Origin: Candidatus Krumholzibacteriia bacterium
GTDB lineage: Bacteria; Krumholzibacteriota; Krumholzibacteriia; LZORAL124-64-63
Assembly: GCA_024763215.1 (NCBI GenBank)
Contig: JANTFX010000008.1
Span: 1 to 58,835 of the forward strand
DNA: 58,835 nt
Direction of reading: 5' to 3'
In this document: positions 34,906 through 43,052 of the stretch, one piece after another
Layout of the letters: each line of letters begins with the position of its first letter
Position numbering within the stretch: position 1 is the stretch's first letter
The notes under the pieces: generated by a model
Told to the model about the DNA's origin: nothing
The model's database searches: none
Seen by the model: the letters and a program-made list of their open reading frames with translations, nothing else
Position numbers and translations under genes: made by a program

Positions 34906-35838
34906 ATGGCCATCGTTCCTTTCCACATCGTCGATGCTTTCGCCGACCGGCCGTTCACCGGCAACCCGGCCGCCATCATCCCCAACGCCACCGGTCTGAG
35001 CGAACAGGACATGCTCCGGATCACCGACGAGCTGTCCATGGAGGCCGGGTTCATCCTGCCGCCCGCGGTTGCCGGGGCCGACATCAGGCTGCGGTTCTTC
35101 ACCCAGCGGCGCGAGGCGGCCCTCAGTGGCCACGTCGCCATCGCGGCGTTCGCCTCCATGGCCGACCGCGGTTTCTACCGGGTTTCGCCGGCCGGCATGG
35201 ACCTCAAGGTGGAAACCGGTGCGGGGGTTCTGCCCGTGCATCTCGGCTTGCGTGAAGACGGCCACGTGCTGGTGACCCTGGATCTGCCCGCGCCCCGGTT
35301 CGGCGAACCGGTTTCGGCGGGGGAGCTGGCCTCGGCCCTGGGGGTCTCGGCGGTGTGTCTGGCGCACAAGGGGGCCGGGCCCCAGCGCGTGTCCTGCGGT
35401 TTCGACCAGATCGTGGTGCCGGTGTGCGAGAAGGATGTCATCCGCGGCGAGTTCCGCGACAGCGAGGCCATCGGCAAGCTGACCGACCTGCGCGGGGTGG
35501 GCGGCTTGACCCTGGTCTGCCCCTACACCCACAGCGACCAGGCCGATTTTTATTTGCGGTTCTTCCACCCGCGCCTCGGCGCCCAGGAGGACATCGCCAG
35601 CGGCACGAGCATGGGTGCGGCGGCCGCCTACCTTGTGCACAACAAGCTGGTGCCCATGAACGACGAGATCACCATCACCACCGAACAGGGCCACGCCCTG
35701 GGCCGGCCGACCCTGGCCCGGCTTCGGGTCAGCGCTCCCGAGGGCCGCATCACCAGGGTGCTGCTCGAGGGCACCGGCGTGGTGGTCATGCGCGGGTCGT
35801 TCCACTTCCCGAGCAAGGTGCTCAGGGCGCAGGGTTGA
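34906..35838 (+). CDS. PhzF-family isomerase/epimerase
   Basis: A 310-residue protein with the two-lobed diaminopimelate-epimerase fold of the PhzF family. The opening FHIVDAFADRPFTGNPAAI and the general acid/base Glu46 in SMEAGFIL are the family signatures; the second lobe has FFHPRLGAQEDIASGTSMGAAAAYLV. Family members catalyse hydrogen shifts; most chromosomal homologues outside phenazine clusters have no known substrate, and no phenazine genes are present here. ATG 34906 has AGGAGAGG. It converges with the LVIVD gene, with 3 bp between the stop codons. Confidence 0.9.
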   Translation: MAIVPFHIVDAFADRPFTGNPAAIIPNATGLSEQDMLRITDELSMEAGFILPPAVAGADIRLRFFTQRREAALSGHVAIAAFASMADRGFYRVSPAGMDLKVETGAGVLPVHLGLREDGHVLVTLDLPAPRFGEPVSAGELASALGVSAVCLAHKGAGPQRVSCGFDQIVVPVCEKDVIRGEFRDSEAIGKLTDLRGVGGLTLVCPYTHSDQADFYLRFFHPRLGAQEDIASGTSMGAAAAYLVHNKLVPMNDEITITTEQGHALGRPTLARLRVSAPEGRITRVLLEGTGVVVMRGSFHFPSKVLRAQG

Positions 35839-35841
35839 AAC

Positions 35842-38097
35842 TTACTTGACCATTGTCACGCGCCTTGTGGCGCTGAAATCACCTGCCTGCAACCGGACCA
35901 GGTACACGCCGGCACCCACGGTCCGGCCACGGTTGTCATCGCCACGCCATACCTCGCTGAACGATCCGGCCGGCATCTCGCGGCCTGAAATCAGAGTCTT
36001 GACCAGTTGCCCCCGCAGATCGTAGATGCGCAGATCGACCGCGGCAGGCTGGGCCAAGGCGAAGTGCAGGGTGGTCGTGGGGTTGAAGGGGTTGGGGAAG
36101 GCTGGATCCAGGACGATGCCGACCGGGGCCGCCGGGCCAACCCCGGAGACTGGCAGCAGGTCGTTGCGGAGGATTTGCAGGCCATACTCATAATCTGCGA
36201 CATAGGCGTAGCCGCCGCCGACTGCGACGCCTTTAGCAAAGCCATCCGTGTCAAAGAATCCCTGCTCGAAGGGAGCCGAAGGGTTTGTCACGTTGATGAT
36301 GCGCAGGCCATTGTAACCATCGGCCACATAGGCGTAACTGCCGCTGACTGCGACATTTTCTGCCTGGCCAGCGGTGTCTAGGAATCCCTGCTCGTAAGGT
36401 GCTGAAGGGTCTGTCACATTGATGATGCGCAGGCCGTCATCATCATCGGCCACATAGGCATAGCAGCTGTCGATTGTGACGCTCAAAGCCCTGTCAATCG
36501 AGTCAAAAAATCCCTGCTCGAAGGGTGCGGAGGGGTCTGTCACGTTGATGATGCGCAGGCCATCCGAATAATCAGCCACATAGGCGTAACCACCGCTGAC
36601 AGCGACACCCAAGGCATAGTTACCCGTGTCGTAGAACCCCTGCTCGAAAGGTGCCGAGGGGTCTGACACGTTGATAATACGCAAGCCACCATCCTCATCA
36701 GCCACATAGGCATAACTACCGCTGACCGCGATGCCAAAAGCAAAGCCAGCCGTGTCAAGGAATTTCTGCTCGTAAGGTGCTGAGGGGTCTGTCACGTTGA
36801 TGATGCTCAGGCCGCCATTTGCCACATAGGCATAGCTGCCGCTGACCGCGACGCCAAAAGCAAAGCCAACAGTGTCAAGGAATCCCTGCTCGTAAGGTGC
36901 TGAAGGGTCTGTCACATTGATAATGCGCAGGCCACCATACGCACCTGCAACATAGGCATAGCCGCCGCTGACTGCGACGCCCTCAGCTTGGTCACCAGTA
37001 TTAAAGGATCCCTGCTCGAAGGGTGCGGAGGGGTCTGTCACGTTGATGAAGCGCAGGCCATCATACCTGTCAGCCACATAAGCATAGCCGTCGCTGACTG
37101 CGACACCATAAGCCAGATCACCCGTGTCAAAGAAACCCTGCTCGAATGGTGCTGAGGGGGCAGTTACGTTGATGATGCGCAGGCCATCCGAATAATCTGC
37201 CACATAGGCAAAGCCGCTGCTGACTGTGACGCAATAAGCAAAGCCAACAGTGTCAAGGAATCCCTGCTCGTAAGGTGCCGAGGGGTTTGTCACGTTGATG
37301 ATGCGCAGGCCATCCAACTCATCTGCCACATAGGCGTAACTGTCGCTGACCGCGACACCCAAGGCCACGCTACCGGTATCAAAGAAACCCTGTTCGAAAG
37401 GTGCTGAGGGGTTTGTCACGTTGATGATGCGCAGGCCATCGAAACCATCGGCCACATAGGCATAGCCGCCGCCGACTGCTACATCCCAAGCCCAATCACC
37501 CGTGTCAAGGAATCCCTGCTCGCAAGTTGCTGCTGGATCTGCCACGTTGATGATGCGCAGGCCAAGGTCACCATCAGCCACATAGGCAAAGCCGCCGCTG
37601 ACCGCGACGCCGTAGGCCCAGCCATCGGTATCAAAGAACCCCTGCTCGTAAGGTGCTGAGGGGTCTGCCATATTGATGATGCGAAGGCCACCTTCCCCAT
37701 TGGCGACATAGGCGAAATCGCCTGCGATCGCGATGGCATTAATGGTACCCTGCATAGCCACTTTACCTTGTCGCATAGGTTGCCCAGGATTGGTGGCGTC
37801 CGCCACCTCCAAGTACCCCCCGTTGCCAAAGCACGCGAGATTCCCTTCCCTGGCTACGGTCTCACAAGGTCCCGTCGCCCAGGCTCCCATCCATGTGGCA
37901 TTTTCGCTGTCGCCGGTCTGCTTGTCGGGGGAGGGGTTTTTTGCGGCCTGGGCCCTGTCTGGTCCATGGAGATCATGGTGAGAAAAGGGCCGGTCCATAC
38001 CGGGTGTGGGGGGATGATGCTCTGGCACCTGGGCGACGACCAGCATCGGCAGCATGAGACAAATCACACCAGACAGGAGAAACACAACCTTACGCAT
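35842..38097 (-). CDS. Secreted LVIVD-repeat beta-propeller protein with C-terminal sorting-like domain
   Basis: A 751-residue exported protein. A signal peptide covers residues 1-22. Twelve near-identical units of 42 residues (one of 40) span 137-638, each of the pattern GLRIINVTDPSAPYEQGF...VAVSGGYAYVAD; a degenerate unit precedes them and a partial one follows. These are LVIVD repeats, which form beta-propeller blades; 12 to 13 blades is too many for one propeller, so two propellers or a superhelix are likely. Residues about 668-751 (NPFNPTTTLHF ... GAGVYLVRLQAGDF) are the same FlgD-like sorting/anchoring tail as in the C1 protease. ATG 38097 has GGAGG with 9-bp spacing. Probably surface-exposed; binding partner unknown. 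Confidence 0.9.
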   Translation of the reverse strand: MRKVVFLLSGVICLMLPMLVVAQVPEHHPPTPGMDRPFSHHDLHGPDRAQAAKNPSPDKQTGDSENATWMGAWATGPCETVAREGNLACFGNGGYLEVADATNPGQPMRQGKVAMQGTINAIAIAGDFAYVANGEGGLRIINMADPSAPYEQGFFDTDGWAYGVAVSGGFAYVADGDLGLRIINVADPAATCEQGFLDTGDWAWDVAVGGGYAYVADGFDGLRIINVTNPSAPFEQGFFDTGSVALGVAVSDSYAYVADELDGLRIINVTNPSAPYEQGFLDTVGFAYCVTVSSGFAYVADYSDGLRIINVTAPSAPFEQGFFDTGDLAYGVAVSDGYAYVADRYDGLRFINVTDPSAPFEQGSFNTGDQAEGVAVSGGYAYVAGAYGGLRIINVTDPSAPYEQGFLDTVGFAFGVAVSGSYAYVANGGLSIINVTDPSAPYEQKFLDTAGFAFGIAVSGSYAYVADEDGGLRIINVSDPSAPFEQGFYDTGNYALGVAVSGGYAYVADYSDGLRIINVTDPSAPFEQGFFDSIDRALSVTIDSCYAYVADDDDGLRIINVTDPSAPYEQGFLDTAGQAENVAVSGSYAYVADGYNGLRIINVTNPSAPFEQGFFDTDGFAKGVAVGGGYAYVADYEYGLQILRNDLLPVSGVGPAAPVGIVLDPAFPNPFNPTTTLHFALAQPAAVDLRIYDLRGQLVKTLISGREMPAGSFSEVWRGDDNRGRTVGAGVYLVRLQAGDFSATRRVTMVK
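36184..37689 (-). repeat. Twelve in-frame tandem repeats of about 126 bp
   Basis: The DNA encoding the LVIVD units repeats with a 126-bp period (one unit 120 bp). Conserved blocks such as the complement of CTGCTCGAAGG and GTTGATGATGCGCAGGCC recur in every unit, so the array can expand or shrink by recombination. Confidence 0.9.
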
Positions 38098-38143
38098 GAC
38101 AATAAACCTCCAATTAAACTAATCAGATAAGTGAGTAGAAAAG

Positions 38144-38173
38144 ATTTTACTTTGATACGCCGATCAATGTCAA
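38144..38173 (-). promoter_or_regulatory. Promoter of the LVIVD-repeat gene
   Basis: Minus-strand TTGACA (38173-38168), 18-bp spacer, TAAAAT (38149-38144), in an AT-rich region 47 bp upstream of the start codon. Exact -35 and 5 of 6 -10 matches make this one of the best promoters in the window. Confidence 0.65.
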
Positions 38174-38272
38174 ATTCATCGCTGGAGCATGGATAATAAT
38201 ATTTTATTATGCCCTGGAAATGTGTCTACCGTCCATTGGACAGGTGCAAGCTCTTGTTATGCAATATTCCGC

Positions 38273-38626
38273 TCATCTCTGACTAATTGGTTTGAGCGCG
38301 GATATCTCTTTCGCCCCCGAACTGTGCATAGCATGCCACAGGTCCCAATCCTGCTGCAAACCGAGCCAGAAATCCGCCGGCATCCCGAGAACTCTCGCCA
38401 GCCTCAGGGCCGTATCCGGTGTCACGGATCGGCGCCCCCTCACGATCTCATTCAAGCGTGGATAAGATACGCCCAATCGAATGGCGAATGCGCTCTGGGT
38501 CAACCCCAGAGGCTTCAGAAACTCCTCAATCAAAATTTCACCCGGGTGTGTCGGTGGGCGCTTCGACGGCAACCGCCGCCCTACCCGCGGATCAGTGGTA
38601 GTCCGCGATTTCGACTTCGTAGGCAT
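38273..38626 (-). CDS. higA: HigA-type antitoxin, XRE family
   Basis: A 117-residue DNA-binding antitoxin. After a basic N-terminus comes the HigA signature HPGEILIEEFLKPLGLTQSAFA, a helix-turn-helix (LGVSYPRLNEIVRGRRSVTPDTA) and WLGLQQDWDLWHA, typical of HigA/VapI proteins. The start at ATG 38626 has GGGAGG upstream and lies inside the toxin gene (35-bp overlap), giving the toxin-first order of higBA systems. It should neutralise HigB and repress the operon promoter. Composition is more AT-rich than flanking genes, fitting acquisition by transfer. Confidence 0.92.
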   Translation of the reverse strand: MPTKSKSRTTTDPRVGRRLPSKRPPTHPGEILIEEFLKPLGLTQSAFAIRLGVSYPRLNEIVRGRRSVTPDTALRLARVLGMPADFWLGLQQDWDLWHAMHSSGAKEISALKPISQR

Positions 38627-38885
38627 GTCTATCCTCCCATTCAAAACAGATCCGGTACTGCTGGTTGATCCGGATACTGTACTGGTTTTTTCGGTCACCG
38701 CGAAGGTGCTCCAGGCGATTCCCCGGTGGCACTGACAGCTCCCTCACCTCGCGAACGCGGTTGATTTGATCAAGCTTACGCCTGGCTATCGGCCAAAGTG
38801 AAGGGGGGCAGCATTGCCGGGCGGCTCGTGTGTCCACACCATCGAATACATGCTCGGTGCCTTTATCCCTGAATGACCGTATCAT
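38592..38885 (-). CDS. higB: HigB/RelE-type mRNA interferase toxin
   Basis: A 97-residue protein of the HigB (RelE/ParE superfamily) group. It opens with the canonical MIRSFRDKGTEHVF and ends with RINQQYRICFEWEDRHAYEVEIADYH, including the conserved Arg, Glu and C-terminal DYH of plasmid-type HigB (consensus MIKSF...DYH). It is expected to cleave mRNA on the ribosome. The start codon is within a few bases of the predicted transcription start, with no Shine-Dalgarno site. Antitoxin gene follows with overlap. Confidence 0.92.
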   Translation of the reverse strand: MIRSFRDKGTEHVFDGVDTRAARQCCPPSLWPIARRKLDQINRVREVRELSVPPGNRLEHLRGDRKNQYSIRINQQYRICFEWEDRHAYEVEIADYH

Positions 38886-38892
38886 GGGTCAT

Positions 38893-38921
38893 ATTATAAC
38901 GGTGCCTATTATTCGTGTCAA
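38893..38921 (-). promoter_or_regulatory. Consensus sigma-70 promoter of higBA
   Basis: Minus-strand TTGACA (38921-38916), exactly 17 bp, TATAAT (38898-38893): a perfect match at both boxes. With the usual 6-7 bp from the -10 box, transcription would begin at about 38886, immediately before the higB ATG at 38885, predicting a leaderless or nearly leaderless mRNA. Confidence 0.85.
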
Positions 38922-38945
38922 CCATATTTGCATAACTAAAGTTTA

Positions 38946-40160
38946 TTACCCCAGCACCAGATCCCTGGTATCCCGCGCGATCATCAGTTCCTCGTTGGTC
39001 GGCACGATCATGATCTTTACCCGCGAGCTCATCTTGGAGATGATGGCCTCGTCGTGGCGGGTGGCGTTCTTGAAGGGATCCAGGACCGCGCCGATGGCCT
39101 CCAGGCCACGGCAGGCCCACTCGCGCACCAGGGAGGCGTGTTCACCGACGCCGGCGGTGAAGATGATCGCGTCCACGCGCCCCAGGGCCACGGCGTAGGC
39201 GCCGATGTACTTGCGGATGTGGTAGGCGTAGACCTCCAGGGCCAGCCGCGCGCGGTCGTTGCCGTTGGCGTAGGCACGCTCGACGTCGCGCAGGTCGCTG
39301 CTGATGCCGCTGATCCCCAGCATGCCGCTCTTCTTGTTGAGCATCTGCTCCACTTCGGCCAGCTTCATGTCCAGGCGGCGGGCCAGGTAACCCACGATGG
39401 CCGGGTCGATGTCCCCGCTGCGCGTGCCCATCATCAACCCTTCCAGGGGCGTCAATCCCATGCTGGTGTCGATGGACTTGCCGCCGAGCACCGCGGCCAC
39501 CGACGCGCCGTTGCCCAGGTGGCAGGTGACCAGGTTCAGGTCGTCGACGTCGCGCTCGAGGATCTCGCCCGCGCGCAGGGTCACGTAGCGGTGGCTGGTG
39601 CCGTGGAAGCCGTAGCGGCGGATCTTGTACTTCTCGTACAGATCGTAGGGGATGGGGTAGATGTAGGCCCGGTCGGGCATGGTCTGGTGGAACGCGGTGT
39701 CGAACACGCCGACCATGGGCACATCCGGCATGACCTTCTGGGCGGCTTCGATGCCCGTGATGTTGGCCGGGTTGTGCAGGGGGGCCAGGGGGATGCATTC
39801 CTTCAGCGCGTCGATCACGTCCTCGGTGATGATCACCGAGCCCGAGTACTTCTCGCCGGCGTGGACCACGCGGTGGCCCACCGCGGCGACCTCCTGCATG
39901 CTGCCCAGGACGCCGTGGTCGGGATCGGTCAGGGCGCTCAACACCATCTGGATGGCCGCCGCGTGGTCGGGGATAGGCAGTTCCAGCCGGATGTCCTCGC
40001 CGCCGGCGGGGCTGTAGGTGTGGACGCCCTCGTCCTGGCCGATGCGCTCGACCAGGCCCTTGGCCAGCAAGGTCTCGCCGGACATGTCCAGAAGCTGGTA
40101 CTTCAACGAACTGCTGCCGCAGTTGATCACCAGCACGTTCATGGCCTGGGACGCGGGCAT
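38946..40160 (-). CDS. ackA: Acetate kinase
   Basis: A 404-residue kinase converting acetyl phosphate and ADP to acetate and ATP (reversible). Family signatures are MNVLVINCGSSSLKYQ near the start, the VGHRVVHAGEKY segment, RRYGFHGTSHRYV, and HLGNGASVAAV. ATG 40160 follows GAGAGGAA; a second ATG six codons in (40142) is the position at which many homologues start. It lies 13 bp after pta, so the two form the pta-ackA operon. Confidence 0.95.
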   Translation of the reverse strand: MPASQAMNVLVINCGSSSLKYQLLDMSGETLLAKGLVERIGQDEGVHTYSPAGGEDIRLELPIPDHAAAIQMVLSALTDPDHGVLGSMQEVAAVGHRVVHAGEKYSGSVIITEDVIDALKECIPLAPLHNPANITGIEAAQKVMPDVPMVGVFDTAFHQTMPDRAYIYPIPYDLYEKYKIRRYGFHGTSHRYVTLRAGEILERDVDDLNLVTCHLGNGASVAAVLGGKSIDTSMGLTPLEGLMMGTRSGDIDPAIVGYLARRLDMKLAEVEQMLNKKSGMLGISGISSDLRDVERAYANGNDRARLALEVYAYHIRKYIGAYAVALGRVDAIIFTAGVGEHASLVREWACRGLEAIGAVLDPFKNATRHDEAIISKMSSRVKIMIVPTNEELMIARDTRDLVLG

Positions 40161-40173
40161 GGTTCCTCTCCGG

Positions 40174-41166
40174 TCAGGCGGTCTGCAGGGCGGTGATGGC
40201 CGCCACGTTCACGATATCATCGACGCTGCAACCGCGCGACAGGTCGTTGACCCCCTTGGCCATTCCCTGCAGCACAGGGCCCACCGCCTCGGCGCCGGCC
40301 AGGCGCTGCACCAGCTTGTAGCCGATGTTGCCGGCGTCCAGGTCGGGGAAGATCAGCACGTTGGCACGGCCCGCGACGGGGCTGTCCGGGGCCTTGCTCT
40401 TGCCCACGGCCGGCACGATGGCCGCATCCAGCTGCAGCGGGCCGTCCACCACCAGCTCCGGAGCCTTTTCCCGCACCAGCCGGGTGGCCTCGCTCACCTT
40501 GTCCACGTCCGGTCCGCCGCCGCTGCCCTTGGTCGAGTAGCTGAGCATGGCCACCCTGGGTTCGAACCCGCACAGCCGGCGCGCGGTGGCCGCGGTCGCG
40601 ACGGCGATCTCGGCGAGCTGTTCGGCGGTGGGCTGGGGGTTGACGGCGCAGTCGCCGAACACCAGCTGGCCCTCATGGCCGAAGGGCCAGTCGGGCTTGA
40701 CCATGACGAAGCAGCTCGATACCAGGCTGCAGCCGGGGGCGGTGCCGATGATCTGGAACCCGGCGCGCAGGACGTTGCCGGTGGCGTTGACCGCCCCGGC
40801 GACCATGCCGTCGGCCATGCCCTTGCTGACCAGCATGGCGCCGAAGAACAGGGGGTCGTCCATGACGGTGGCGGCCTCGGCCTCGGTCATGCCCTTGTGC
40901 TTGCGCAGCTCGTGGTAGGCGCGGATGAACTCGTTGCGGTAGGTCGAGCGGGCCGGATCGATGATGCCGATGCCCTCGGCCGGGACGCCCAGCTCCTGCA
41001 GCTTGCCGGTGATGACGGCCTCGTCGCCCAGCAGGACCACCTTGGCGAAGCCCTCGTCGCGGATGATGCCCGCGGCCTTGAGCATGCGCTCGTCCCACGC
41101 CTCGGGCAGGATGATGGTCCGTTTCAGCTCGGCGGCCTTGCGCCGCAAACCCTGCACGAAATCCAT
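40174..41166 (-). CDS. pta: Phosphate acetyltransferase
   Basis: A 330-residue enzyme making acetyl phosphate from acetyl-CoA (reversible). It is the short Pta form without N-terminal DRTGG/AAA domains. Characteristic blocks are [58 protein letters not shown] and [25 protein letters not shown]. First gene of the operon with ackA; the Rrf2 regulator gene lies 139 bp upstream on the same strand. Confidence 0.95.
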   Translation of the reverse strand: MDFVQGLRRKAAELKRTIILPEAWDERMLKAAGIIRDEGFAKVVLLGDEAVITGKLQELGVPAEGIGIIDPARSTYRNEFIRAYHELRKHKGMTEAEAATVMDDPLFFGAMLVSKGMADGMVAGAVNATGNVLRAGFQIIGTAPGCSLVSSCFVMVKPDWPFGHEGQLVFGDCAVNPQPTAEQLAEIAVATAATARRLCGFEPRVAMLSYSTKGSGGGPDVDKVSEATRLVREKAPELVVDGPLQLDAAIVPAVGKSKAPDSPVAGRANVLIFPDLDAGNIGYKLVQRLAGAEAVGPVLQGMAKGVNDLSRGCSVDDIVNVAAITALQTA

Positions 41167-41305
41167 GTTTTCGGCTCCCTGAAATAAGGAAACAAACCTT
41201 GAGGTTCGGAGGAAAAGTGGGTGGCGCCCCTCACCCTGTCAATGTATAAACATTTCCTCGGAAGGCAGGGAACAGACGGGGTCGGCGCCGGGTTTCGGGC
41301 GGCGG

Positions 41306-41761
41306 TCAACCTTGCTCGAGATCCGTGAGCTGGCTCAGCTTCATCTCGCCGGATTCGCGCATGGTCACCAGCAGGTCTGCCAGGGTGAAACTCTCCCAGA
41401 ATTCCTGCATCCGCCGGCTGAGCAGGGTCCAGATGGACCGGGTCAGGCAGTCGTCGGAGCGGTCGCAGACCTGAGGGTCCTCGACGCAGTCGACCAGGGA
41501 GGTGTGGCTGTCCAGGGCCAGGATGATTTCCCAGAGGTTGATTTCACCGGGGTCGCGGGCCAGGGTGTAGCCGCCCCGCACGCCCTTGCGGCTGCGGATG
41601 AGCCCGGCCTTGCGCAGGGTGCCTACCACCTGCTCGAGGTACTTGCCACTGATCTCCTGGCTCTCGCTGATGGTGCTGATGGGCACCGGATCACCGCCGT
41701 AGCAGTCGGCGATCTGCAGGATCGCGCGCAGGCCGTATCGAACCTTGGTGTTGACTTTCAT
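41306..41761 (-). CDS. Rrf2-family transcriptional regulator, IscR-like, with three cysteines
   Basis: A 151-residue winged-helix regulator. The N-terminal MKVNTKVRYGLRAILQIA and the wing KGVRGGYTLARDP are typical Rrf2. Cys92, Cys99 and Cys105 (C-X6-C-X5-C) align nearly with IscR's Fe-S ligands (92, 98, 104), while the IscR His107 has no equivalent, so a redox- or Fe-S-responsive switch is plausible. The 139-bp gap downstream contains the pta start region; the regulator could control itself, pta-ackA or the nifUS genes at 54289, which is inference. ATG 41761 has CAGGAG upstream. Confidence 0.85.
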   Translation of the reverse strand: MKVNTKVRYGLRAILQIADCYGGDPVPISTISESQEISGKYLEQVVGTLRKAGLIRSRKGVRGGYTLARDPGEINLWEIILALDSHTSLVDCVEDPQVCDRSDDCLTRSIWTLLSRRMQEFWESFTLADLLVTMRESGEMKLSQLTDLEQG

Positions 41762-41945
41762 GGGACCCAGCTCCTGGGGTTGAACCGGTAACCGGCGGCG
41801 ACAGCACTCTTAATTTCCCCAAATCTACACTGTTTTCCGGTCCAGGCAAAGCCATTGTTACCCGGATGGGCCTCTGCAGGTGGACATCCGGGGCTCCCGT
41901 GCTTATCCTGCGGTGAATTCATTCCGGTCTTCAAGAGGTGAAAGC

Positions 41946-42974
41946 ATGGATTCTCGGGCGCGCAAGGAATTTATCAGGTCATTGCCCCTGGCGGACATCC
42001 ACCGCCATTTCGACGGTTCGATCCGGCCCCGGACCCTCTGGGAGCTGTCCGAGAAGTACTACCGGGCGGTGCCGGGGCTGGACTACGAGCAGTTCCGCCA
42101 TTACCTGCAGTGGGACGACAGCCAGGACAGCACCCTGCTGGACTACCTGGACAAGTTCCATGTGCCTCTGCAGTACACCCAGTTCTACGACAACATCCGG
42201 CGCATCAGCTACGAGCTGGCCGAGGACGCGTACCGGGACGGGGTGCGTCTGCTGGAACTGCGCATGAACCCGCTGATCCACCGCCGGGCCGGTCTGACCA
42301 CCCGCCAGGTCATCGCGGCCACGCGCAAGGGGCTGGGCACCTTCGCGGCCGAGCATCCCGATTTCCAGACGGGGATCATCGTCATCGCCATGCGCAACCA
42401 CGGCGGCAACATGGCCCGCCTGCTGCTGCGCGAGGTCGTCGGCGAGCTGGAGGCGTACCACGACGGCATCGGCGTCATCGGCTTCGACATCGCCGGCCAC
42501 GAGGCGCCGTTTCCGCCGGTGCTGTTCACCGACGCGTACGCCCTGGCCGACCGCATGGGGCTGAAGAAGACCGCCCACGCCGGCGAGAGCGAGGGCCCCG
42601 AGCGCATCTGGGAGGCCCTGGACAACCTCGGACCCCAGCGCATCGGCCACGGGACCAGCGCGGGCCGGGATCCGGAGCTGATCAAGCGCCTGGCCGCCGA
42701 CGGGGTGTACGTCGAGGTCTGCCTGTCGTCCAACCTGCAGACCGGGGCGGTGGGATCCCTGGCCGACCACCCCCTGCCGCGCTTCCTGGAAGCGGGGGTC
42801 AAGGTGGCCCTGTGCACGGACAACCCCACCGTCAGCAGCACCAGCTTGTCCCGCGAGTACGAGCTGGCCATGACGACCTTCGGGTTCAGCGAGGACGACA
42901 TGCGCCGTCTGGCCAGGATGTCCTGCGCGGGCACCTTCCTGGCGGCCGGGTGCCGCTGCGCGGGGGGCGCCTAG
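41946..42974 (+). CDS. add: Adenosine deaminase-family amidohydrolase
   Basis: A 342-residue TIM-barrel deaminase. Zinc ligands and catalytic residues by family position: His19 and His21 (DIHRHFDGS), His211 and Glu214 (HAGES), His235 (IGHGT) and Asp292. The adjacent residue, normally Asp in the SDDP/TDDP motif, is Asn293 here (CTDNP). CLSSN at 259-263 is also typical. It would deaminate adenosine, or a related nucleoside such as aminofutalosine or a modified adenine. I use ATG 41946, preceded by AAGAGGTG; an upstream ATG at 41880 lacks a site. The gene is divergent from the Rrf2 regulator and 78 bp before the phosphofructokinase. Confidence 0.85.
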   Translation: MDSRARKEFIRSLPLADIHRHFDGSIRPRTLWELSEKYYRAVPGLDYEQFRHYLQWDDSQDSTLLDYLDKFHVPLQYTQFYDNIRRISYELAEDAYRDGVRLLELRMNPLIHRRAGLTTRQVIAATRKGLGTFAAEHPDFQTGIIVIAMRNHGGNMARLLLREVVGELEAYHDGIGVIGFDIAGHEAPFPPVLFTDAYALADRMGLKKTAHAGESEGPERIWEALDNLGPQRIGHGTSAGRDPELIKRLAADGVYVEVCLSSNLQTGAVGSLADHPLPRFLEAGVKVALCTDNPTVSSTSLSREYELAMTTFGFSEDDMRRLARMSCAGTFLAAGCRCAGGA

Positions 42975-43052
42975 CGGCTTGCCACCTGCCGGAGGCGGGT
43001 TTAGTTTCCCCATGGATTGATAGCGGATAACGGTTTCCCAGCGAGGTGGATC

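Noticed and set aside
34906-35838. Phenazine biosynthesis cluster
   Set aside because: Only a PhzF-family protein is present; no phzA/B/D/E/G genes nearby, and most PhzF-like proteins are unrelated to phenazines.
36184-37689. CRISPR-like array
   Set aside because: The period is 126 bp, there is no constant short repeat alternating with unique spacers, and the whole array is in frame encoding LVIVD blades; no cas genes nearby.
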